From the NCBI GenBank assembly GCA_003049485.1, contig PYST01000547.1:1-17562 (forward strand): a DNA stretch of 17,562 nt, in the 5' to 3' direction. Below the pieces are notes generated by a model that made no database searches, was not told where the DNA came from, and was given only the letters and a program-made list of their open reading frames with translations. Below are positions 1 through 7,700 of this stretch, in pieces. Numbering within the stretch: the first letter of the stretch is position 1; every line of letters begins with the position of its first letter. The position numbers and the translations under genes are program-made. The stretch is from Ophioceras dolichostomum. Taxonomy: Eukaryota; Ascomycota; Sordariomycetes; Magnaporthales; Ophioceraceae.

Positions 1-240
1 TCCGAGCCCGACGCCACCAGCCGGCCGTCGCTCGAGAAGGCCACCGACCTGACATAGCTAGAATGGCCCTGTAGCGTCTGGCTCAGCTGACCCGTGGCCG
101 CGTCCCAGAGCTTGATGGTCTTGTCGTACGAGCCCGACGCCACCAGCCGGCCGTCGCTCGAGAAGGCCACCGACCTGACCAAGTTAGAATGGCCCTCCAG
201 CGTCCGCCAGCATGCGCTCCATTTGTCTCGTATCACAGGA
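1..240 (-). repeat. Near-identical tandem WD40 repeats (126-nt unit)
   Basis: Positions 4-52 and 130-178 are identical at a spacing of 126 bases, which is 42 codons, one WD40 blade. On the minus strand each unit reads VRSVAFSSDGRLVASGS preceded by GHS and two variable residues (NL in one copy, SY in the other); the complete unit continues KTIKLWDAATGQ. High identity between blades with differences concentrated at a few codons is the pattern known for HNWD-type NLRs, where repeats are homogenised while ligand-contact positions diversify. Only about two units are inside the window, so the total number is unknown. Confidence 0.9.
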
Positions 241-2303
241 TTTGGCGAAATCCTGTGCAGGGCCTCTCGTCCAAACAGAGCTCTTATAACGCTGTGATTT
301 GGGCTAAAAACAAGGCCAGAAGCGTAAAGTTGAAGGGGATATTTCTCTACTATTAATCCGAAGTAGAGGATATATCGCCAAGTATCGTAGACAAGGTCGA
401 TTAGTTGAGGAGACAACTTTTCCTAATAATATTTTTAGCCTTAATAACAGAAAAGAGTAAAAAGAATTATTCGAACTTACTTGACTTTTCAGCAGCTCTT
501 CTAGTTTGACNGACTCTTCCCTTAAGCAAAGCATGGACCGGCCCGTCGTCATGAAGAACATCTGAGACCTGAGCGTCGCATAGATGATCGACCCAATAGA
601 TACACGAGTAGGCCACTTCCGCCAAGGGGTTCGGGTCTGGCGGTTGAACGTCGTCGATGAAGAATCCTAGTGTGCGCAAGTTGTACATGTCCCGCCGTAG
701 ACTCTGTGTCATACACTTAATCGACCGAGACATGATCAGCCTGTGCCCATCGGCGTATCCAGCGGGGAAAATCTGGGGTAGGATGTCCGAGCGGGTTGGG
801 TCCGTGATGAGGTAGTCTTTTGCCGACTGGTGGACAAAGTAGACGGTCGCGTCCTTTATGGTGAAAAGGCCGCACCGCTTCACAATGTCCTCGTGGGCCG
901 CCTCTTCCGGTAATGCGGCCAAGGCTGTCAGTTCTGACATTCGGAGCGGGCGGTATGCGTTGATGGCAACGATGAGGACCTGTCTGCAGTGCTTTGCTTT
1001 TGCGCCTTTGAGTTCGTCGATGCGGCGCATCATCTGCGCGTATACGTCGTTCAACGTTGATGGCGTCTTCCGGACGTACTCGACGACTTCGTCCAGGTCG
1101 CATTCCTCAATCTGCTTGCATACAAGGGCCACCCACAGGAAGGTTCCATTAGCCTTCTCGTGGAGGATTGAAGTAACCTCCTGCCGCTTCTTCTCGACGC
1201 TGGCTGCAGAGTTCTTCTTGTGCCTCTTGACGAACTGCGACATCTTATGGTCGATGTAGGCTTCGACGGCGCCCCTCACGGCCTCGGCATTCAGCTCAAG
1301 GCAAAGATGAGTGTTTTTCGTTTGTCCATCAATAATATACTCAATACTAGGCTCGTTCCTGCTCGATACGAGCCATTTTACTTTTGGATTTTTTGTTGAT
1401 TCCGAGATCAGTTTGATAAGCTGTTTCACCCCGGGCTCGGTGCTTTTGCACTCGTCGATGGCGTCGATAATGAAGAACGCTTCCCCGAAAGCTTCATCAG
1501 CAAGAATGTTGAGAAGGACTTCCCCGAGGCCATAGAAAGCGGTTGGCCCGTCAAACGGCTTCTTCCCGAGGTCTTCGAACTTCGCCACCAGGTGGGGCAA
1601 AAAAGCCTCCTTTTGCTGTCGTACAAGCATCCATATCAGGCCCCGGACCACAGACGTCGCCGTATTGAGGCTGTCGTTCGTGCCTTGACAGAAGAAGTAT
1701 GACAAGCGCGTAGAATTGGGACGCGTTTTGAGGCACTCTTGGATCTCACGGATGATGCCTATGAGCAGCATCGTCTTCCCCTTCCCGGCATCGCCTTTGA
1801 TCCATAGGAGGGTTCCAGTTTCGCTGTGGTTCCAGTTGACGAGCTTCTTGTACTGCTCGGTATCGAGAATCCACTTGTATGAGTCCTTCAGTAGTTCATC
1901 CTTCCGCTGTTGGAGGGATTTGAGTTCCATCGCCATGTCTGCGACGTACAGATCATCCCAGATCTCGTCCGCTCGGGCTTTTACATTCTATATGTTAGAG
2001 CCGCTGAGATCTAGAAGAATTCTAACACCAGAAGAGAAAAACAAACATTACTTACTAGGGGCTGTAGTGACATAGTTGAATGTCTGGGGCCCATAGAAAA
2101 TGCCTTGAGCGCCTTGGTTGCTGGCATAGTTGTTGAAGTCCTGTTGGGCAGCCGGAGAAGAGTCTAAAACCGTGAAGAGGAATGTGTCAACACGATCACG
2201 GATAATCATTTTCTACTCTTAAGTAAGCCTTCTATCACCAAAGATAGTATAAAAGGGGGCCGAATTTGGCCAAGAGGACGGACTCACTGGAGGCTGATGA
2301 CAT
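1..2303 (-). CDS. HET-E/NWD-type NLR (NACHT-WD40 STAND protein), 3' end beyond window, frame broken at N511
   Basis: Fungal STAND NTPase of the HET-E/HET-D class, a cytosolic receptor type used in heterokaryon incompatibility and probably innate immunity. Exons read by eye: 2303-2288, 2163-2056, 1977-481 and 422 to the edge. Introns start GTGAGT (2287), GTAAGT (2055) and GTAAGT (480); the last is 58 nt. Exons 1-2 encode about 41 Asn/Gln/Gly-rich residues with no globular domain. The NACHT part shows P-loop GDAGKGKT (1795-1772), Walker B FFIIDAIDEC (1477-1448) and a downstream WLVSSRN motif. The linker in exon 4 contains LQLYASGLVFSP, followed by WSACWRTLEGHS and WD40 repeats. The frame entering the N at 511 differs by one base from the frame leaving it. 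The linker there is also shorter than in relatives, by my recollection of the family. The intron-2 acceptor is uncertain: the TAG at 1988 gives the wrong phase, whereas the AAG at 1978 keeps frame. The family is certain; functional status is not. Confidence 0.9.
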
Positions 2304-2384
2304 GGCTTGTGGATTGCGATCAATTAGGTGTGTTGTTTATGGTACCTCCTCGACCAGAGCCCGAACGGCTAGAGGCATGATCTA

Positions 2385-2528
2385 CTAGTTGGATTCGTCG
2401 TCATCCGGCTTGGACGTCGGGCTGTCGTCGAGGGTGGGCGCTTGGAGAGGACCGATTCCTCCAACAGCCTCGCCGTCCGCGTCGATTGCCTTGGGCTCCT
2501 CGGCGGTATTAGAACTCGGGCAGGGGTG
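2385..2528 (-). pseudogene. Orphan acidic C-terminal-like reading frame upstream of the NLR
   Basis: A minus-strand frame of 47 codons ends with TAG at 2387-2385. It reads as a Pro/Ser/Asp-rich tail (contains EEPKAIDADGEAVGG and ends SKPDDDESN) and is bounded upstream by a TGA. No ATG, domain or convincing upstream exon is visible. It could be the last exon of a decayed gene transcribed in the same direction as the NLR, a remnant of an exon belonging to the repeats beyond it, or chance. Codon composition looks coding-like, but I do not recognise the protein. It lies only about 80 bases upstream of the NLR start codon. Confidence 0.3.
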
Positions 2529-2585
2529 TCATATTTGCCCTGGCGAAAGGCTGAATAAGGTATAACTGCTGGAAGTTAGGCTAGC

Positions 2586-2771
2586 ATGCGGTTGAGGGAA
2601 CTATTGAAAGATAAAACCACAGTTGTCACGGTCACAGACGCCGAGAGGCTGGGAAGCCAATGTGGTGATGCAATTGACGAAGATTCTGCTATGAGGAGAG
2701 AAAGAAGGGAAGGTCTGGAAGAGAGGCTTCCAACCTGGCACAAAATAATGGGTTCTGCCGCAAGGCGGTGA
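2586..2771 (+). pseudogene. Repeat-associated coding remnant, copy A
   Basis: A 61-codon open frame from ATG to TGA. It contains VTVTDAERLGSQCGD and then IDEDSAMRRERR. The same frame is conserved in copy B on the opposite strand (3353-3168), with mostly conservative replacements. This shows that the shared sequence once encoded protein. It is too short and too disconnected to be a working gene. I do not recognise the family; the C-terminus of a transposon-encoded protein is possible. Confidence 0.45.
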
Positions 2772-2827
2772 AGGCCAGTGGTGGGCGTGACCGAAAAGTG
2801 GGGCCCTTGCGGACAGCGACCGTCACA
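2620..2827 (+). repeat. Inverted repeat, arm A
   Basis: Reverse-complement match to 3071-3295. The best part is about 110 bases with roughly ten differences, including 16 consecutive identical bases (CAGAATCTTCGTCAAT on the minus strand). The match then continues, with indels, to a perfect 11-base inverted pair CGACCGTCACA at 2817-2827 opposite 3071-3081. Most of the mismatches read by eye are C/T transitions. It looks like a decayed repeat copy, perhaps altered by repeat-induced point mutation. Confidence 0.85.
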
Positions 2828-2869
2828 ACAGTAAACAAAATAACACGAAATATTGAAAACTAAGTACAG

Positions 2870-2995
2870 TACTGTATGGGAGATAGGAAACTACAGGAGA
2901 TAAGAGAGTACAGGCGACAGGAAAAGACAAGGGATATGAAAGGACAGAAAATAGGAGAAGATAGAAGAGGGTGGATAGGAGAGCGCAGTTTGCGC
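2870..2995 (+). repeat. Purine-rich tract between the inverted arms
   Basis: About 120 bases composed almost entirely of A and G on the plus strand, with irregular recurrences of GGAGATA/GATAGGA-like blocks. It fills the spacer between the two inverted repeat arms. Long purine:pyrimidine asymmetry of this kind can adopt triplex structures and may be a degenerated minisatellite. No coding potential is apparent. Confidence 0.7.
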
Positions 2996-3070
2996 GAGAA
3001 CAAGTCCAGGCATGAGTGGCCACGCACCGCTCTGCGGTACAAGGCCTTGGAGGGGGCTCCGGGGGGGTAG

Positions 3071-3295
3071 TGTGACGGTCGGTACCCACCGGACACCGAG
3101 CCTCACCGCTTTGGCAAAACTCTGGGACCCCGCAGCGCCATGCCTTTCACCGCCCTGGTAGAATTCTTTATTTGGTGTCAGTCTGGAAGCTTCCCTTCCA
3201 GACCTTCCTCCTTTCTCTCTCCATAGCAGAATCTTCGTCAATCGGATCACCACATTGGCTCCCCAGCCTCTTGGCGTCCGTGAACGTGACAAAAC
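3071..3295 (-). repeat. Inverted repeat, arm B
   Basis: Second copy of the family described at 2620-2827, in opposite orientation and 243 bases away. Both copies end toward each other, at the shared 11-mer, so they are tail to tail. The arm length is slightly greater than arm A because of indels between 3085 and 3145. No target-site duplication could be recognised. Confidence 0.85.
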
Positions 3296-3353
3296 GTTCA
3301 TGGAACGAAACGGTGATGCCAACCTCCTTCCTGAGCGAGGCGTTGCAGCGCAG
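3168..3353 (-). pseudogene. Repeat-associated coding remnant, copy B
   Basis: A minus-strand frame of 61 codons ending in TAA at 3170-3168. It contains VTFTDAKRLGSQCGD and then IDEDSAMERERRKVWK, aligning residue for residue with copy A at 2586-2771. A CTCAG just inside the 5' boundary, before a GAAGGAG, could be an old splice acceptor. There is no start codon at a sensible place and no neighbouring exon that I can support. It faces copy A, so the two fragments are tail to tail. Confidence 0.45.
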
Positions 3354-3518
3354 TCACAATATGATTGGCTCTCATGTTTTCCAGTGGCGCCCACTGTGAT
3401 AGAATAGTTGCAGCGTGTGTCCAACGGAACCAACAAGGAGAATTGGAGTCAATTTCTTGCATCCAAAAGCACCCGTTTTCGGCCCTCCACTCTCCCAATA
3501 CTAATCCGTATGACGGCT

Positions 3519-3572
3519 GAACCAGTAGTTGGGTGGGTGACCACCAGCGAATCCTCGGTGTTGTATGTTTTA
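3519..3572 (+). pseudogene. 5S rRNA pseudogene, 3' half only
   Basis: The segment includes AGTAGTTGGGTGGGTGACC followed by ACCAGCGAATCC and ends in TTGTATGTTT. It matches the 3' half of ascomycete 5S rRNA (loop E/helix IV and the terminal stem strand) as I remember it from Neurospora. The 5' half, which should start near 3452 with an ACATACGAC-like sequence, is absent, so the terminal stem cannot form and the A box is lost. A T-rich run follows, as at a Pol III terminator. Dispersed 5S genes and pseudogenes are known in filamentous fungi. Confidence 0.85.
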
Positions 3573-3596
3573 TGATTTTCTTTTTGTCTTATTTTT

Positions 3597-3616
3597 CTCT
3601 CTCTCTCTCTCTCTCT
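3597..3616 (+). repeat. (CT)10 microsatellite
   Basis: An uninterrupted run of CT dinucleotides directly after the T-rich tail of the 5S remnant, followed by TCTCTTTTAG. Simple-sequence tract with no other recognisable role. Confidence 0.9.
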
Positions 3617-3620
3617 TCTC

Positions 3621-4778
3621 TTTTAGTTTCTACGTAGTCGCCGAGTATCGCCAACGGGTCGGTTCGTGACCAAGCGCAGTATAACATAGGCGGCCAAGCC
3701 ATCAACGCCTTCGGGGGTCCTCAATGTGATCCGAAATGACGATAGTTGTGTTTGGATAGATAGACGCCAGCCTTTGGCATAGGCTCCTGGACAGGAAGCC
3801 CCTGGCAACTCCCAAACTTGTTCCAAAGGGAGGACCGATGATCGACGCCGGTGCTCCGTACTTCCTCGTATAAGTCAGGCAGGTGCTTTGCTCCCACCTT
3901 CTCGTGACAGCGTGACCGTGCACCTCAGTCATTGGCTTCATAAACAGTACAGGATTCGCGTGCCTCATTGGCTACGGCATGAGGCTGTGCCTTGTTACAA
4001 CAATTTCCACGGTCAGACGCTCGCTCAGGACTCAAGGAGCGGTTTCTTGTGGCCGTGAGGAGCTCCTGATGCAAGTCGTTGGAATAACTACCTCTACCTA
4101 GGTTGGTCGAGGGCGGAGAAGTGGGTCCCACAAGTCGCCAATGCCGGATGCGTGGGGCAGCCCGTCCTCTCCTGTCTCACCAGCAACGGCGACCTGCGAC
4201 GCACCAATTGACCAACATCCCTGCTTTGTTTACCAATTATGGCTCAGCCCAATCAAAACATTGCGCCTTGCATGGACTGTCCTCCTATGGCCAAAACGGT
4301 TTAAACAATCAACATCGCAACCGCCAGCCTTCCCAACATTTGATCTCTCGAACAACGCACTGGTTGTTCCCTTCTTTCCCACCCGCCTTTTGCCGTGTCG
4401 CCAGTCGATATCATTCTTGCTATACCTGGCGCCTCCGGGCATTTTGCGCTTTTCCTCTTCCTCACCACCACAAAATCCCCTGCGAAGATCAACAGAGATC
4501 GCGCAACGAGAGACTTGGATTATTAGGTTAGGCTCCCACCCGAGCCGTCTTCCCTCTCGCGCGCATACCAGCGCTGTCTCCTTTTCTGCTCTCTGCGCAG
4601 TTAATTTTTGCGCCTGCGAGCTTGACCCCCTTTCTTGCCTTGTTGCCGTGGAGGTGGTCACCACTTCCGTGACTATCGCCGCTCCTCCGCGCAAGAGCAT
4701 GATCTAGCAGTAGCGGGCAACAGCCACAACTTTGCTTGTCCCTCCCTGTATTCTGAGACTTTCTCAGACCATTGTAGG
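3621..4778 (+). promoter_or_regulatory. Intergenic region and probable promoter/5' leader of BUD4
   Basis: No gene is supported here. The open frames on both strands are short, lack family signatures and overlap each other. From about 4320 to 4770 the plus strand is pyrimidine-rich (repeated CTTTCC, CCTCTTCCTC, CTTGTCCCTCCC), as is usual for transcription start regions and leaders of filamentous ascomycete genes. No TATA box can be assigned with confidence. The leader contains a minimal upstream ORF, listed separately. Confidence 0.5.
4699..4707 (+). promoter_or_regulatory. Minimal two-codon uORF (ATG ATC TAG) before BUD4
   Basis: ATG-ATC-TAG lies 72 bases upstream of the BUD4 start codon, within the stretch that looks like the 5' leader. 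If the transcript starts upstream of it, ribosomes would initiate and stop almost at once, which can lower or condition main-ORF translation. Whether it lies inside the mRNA is inferred, not shown. Confidence 0.35.
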
Positions 4779-7700
4779 ATGGCCTCAGAGGAGCCGGTTA
4801 GTACCTACTTTTCGTCCCTCCTTCTCTTCTGCAGGCAACTGCGTCCCTGCGGGTTGCTCATTGTGCTGATCATGACATCCAGGTCCATCCGCTGCGAATC
4901 TCAAAGGACAAGCCTGCAATGGCGAGCTCTCTACCACGAGCATTAACAGAGATATCTCCCACCGAGAAGCGGCGCAACTCCCCGATCTGGAACCAAACGA
5001 CTAAGGTGAGTCCCGCCCCCGCACCTCCCAAACATTCCTGCATCTCACATTCCACAACTCACGGCGCACGATGCCGCACGATGCAGGCTGTTGTAAACCC
5101 CTTGAACCCCTTCGCGCATGACAGCTGGCTGACACGACTGGCATCCTCCCGGTCTGTGTTTTAGAAAATGACACTGAACACCGACTCATCTCCATTCCAG
5201 TCATCCCCACTGGACGGGACCACTTCACCGCGGCTTTTCTGGAAGAACCGCAACTTGAATCTGAACTCGGAGAACAGCCTCTATGGCAGTGGTGCGTCGA
5301 GCTCGCCCTCACCGACGCGGCGCTCGTCTATAGAGCGCCTGCAGAAGGCCTCCCGCGTCAAGAACAGCAACATCCTCGCCCTGGAGCAGAAGCAGGAATA
5401 CGACCCGACCAGACTTCCGCAGGTGGAGCGGCCTCTGGCTAAGGTGCAGGGCAATGCCTACGGCGGCACCGGCGTGGCCGGCCTGCGATCTGGCGGTCAT
5501 CACGGACACCAGCGCAGCGAGAGCAAGACGAGCATTCCTCTGTACAGCCCTACCAAGGTGAACAGCCCCACCAAGGCATCAGCGTCCTCTTCGCTTTTCG
5601 GACAGGGCACGCCCACGCCGGCGTTGAACCCGCCACGCACCCCTAGCAAGGATCAGGTATCACCTGTCAAGTCATCTCTCTCGACGAGCAAGTTCAAGAG
5701 TAGCTACGACCCGGACGTCTCGGCTGACGCCTCACACGATGAGGATCGGGAGCTGCCCAAGGGCAAGTACCTCCACCGCCATGCCAAGAGCGTCACCTTC
5801 GACGCCGCGCCACCCCAGGTCAATGAGTACGAGATGGCCACGCCCGACCTGTCGTCCATCGGCAGCAACTCGCGCGAGGGCAGCTTCGAGTCCGAGGAAG
5901 ATGACGAGATGGACGACGACTACGAGGACCGATATGGTCTCGGTGAGGCTGGCGTTCACCAGGATGACAGCTTTGACGCGTCTCTGGAGGATACCGATAA
6001 GACCCCCGTAGTCGGTCCCGAGGACTGGAGACAAGAGAGCCCAACTGTGACACGCTCAGGCCACTTGGAGGATCCCTTCGAGGGCAGCCCCATGCCTGAG
6101 GCTGCGCCAACCACCGCTGCAAATGCGCACCCCCAGCAGCATAGGCGGACAGACTCAGCCGCTTCAAACAGCGGAGATCACCGGCCACTTCCTCCTCTGC
6201 CGGGTATGGGACATGCGCGCTCGCAGTCTGCGTCGTCGACTGGCGGCCTGTCTGCGACTGCAGAGCGCATGCTTGGCGCCCAACGTAGCCTTCCATCGCC
6301 GCCGCCGGCTTCTGCCTCCAAGTCGGACATCCAGAACATTGGCAATGGCAGGATGCCGCTCGAGGAGAGGCTTCGTCTGATGATGCTGTCGGACGGCGGC
6401 AAGACGGCTGCTGAGCAACAGAGAGAGCGCCGCATGCGGCGGGCGGGCACGCGCGATAGAGTCGGCAGTGCCACCCCCGAGCGTGACCTCCACTCTAGCC
6501 CCAGCCAACGCATTGGAACCCCAGACAGGGCCCAGGATAACTTCCATGACGAGGAAGACGACACCATTGGAGATCTCTCAGGCCTGGAGGAATACCAACT
6601 CCCGCCGCGGATCTCACGCGAGTCGATCCTGCGTCGTGTGAATGGCAACCAGTCCCTCGAGCGTGAATCGGATTACCGGTTCTCATCTCCCATGCCGGGC
6701 TCGAGTCCTGACCGGCAGCTGCCTCTCGACCCGGACGTGCCCATCCCCAGCACTGAAGACTCCATTCTTGAAGGGAGCGAGTCCAGCGTGATCATTCATC
6801 GGGATGAGGATGCTGACACCGATGTCGATGTCGATCTCTACGAGATCCCCGACCTCTACAACCCCTCAGGCAGGTCTGAGGGCGGGGCGGGTGCAACCAC
6901 CGAGGAATTGGAAGATGACACGGAGAGCCATTACTCGGACGATATAGCCACTGCTGCCACCACTACAAAGGGCGATGAGGCAGCAGCCGGGCCGGAGGAG
7001 GAGCTTTCCACCACACCTCGCGCTACGACGCCGGTTGCTGCCGAGGAGGCAGGCCCGGTGTCGCCGCTGTTGTCCGGTCTCCTGCCGCCGGTGACTAATG
7101 GCACTAAGAGCATCGACTTCTCGCGCGGCCTGCAGGAGTACATGCTCCCCAAACCCGTCGACACCGAAGGCCCCAAGATGGCGGATGCCCAGGCATACAT
7201 GCAGCGGCCGTTCACGCCGCCGGACCGGCCCATGACGAAGCCCGAGTACGACGGCTCGGGCTGGGGTGACGATGATGAGTACGATTACGAGGAACCCAAG
7301 ACTCCAGACTCGGTGATTCATCATCCAATGCCCGACGACGAGACTCCCCGCGAGTCCCCTGACATCCCGGAGCACGTCGCTACCATCAAGGCGTCCGGCT
7401 CCAAACTGAAGACGCGGCCATCAGCCACGCCCACCGACCTGACGGCAATGCGTGAGCAGCGTCGGCAGGTCAGCCGGGAGATTCCAGGCATCCCAGCGAT
7501 CCCCGAGCGACACCGCAACCGCATCTCACGCGACATGGGTGCCGCCGCTGCCGAACTGAACCTGAGCATGTCTGAAAGCGAGGCGTTCTTGGAGCGGCAC
7601 CCCAGTTTTAAGGAGCGGAGCCTGACTCTGGATCTGGATCTTGGCCTCAGTCTGGACCAGGACTTCGAGCGGGTCATCGAAGCGCAAAAGGTGGCTTACT

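Noticed and set aside
2091..2211. Alternative NLR start at an ATG at 2209 (MIIRDRVDTF...) without the first intron
   Set aside because: It opens directly into the same exon, but the GTGAGT..TTTTAG intron and the upstream ATG at 2303 give a more coherent disordered N-terminus. Not excluded without transcripts.
3630..3720. GGTTCGTGACC resembling a tRNA B box
   Set aside because: Does not fit GGTTCGAnTCC well, and no A box, acceptor stem or anticodon arm could be paired at the right distance.
3702..3968. Minus-strand frame starting MRHANPVLFMKP, faintly like the NPVLFxKP motif of fumarylacetoacetate hydrolase-family proteins
   Set aside because: The resemblance is one short motif. The following residues do not continue the fold and no flanking exon supports it. 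Could be a remnant, but not supportable.
4103..4707. Overlapping open frames upstream of BUD4 on both strands
   Set aside because: Pyrimidine-rich leader composition, no family signal, and they overlap each other. Better explained as the BUD4 promoter and 5' leader.
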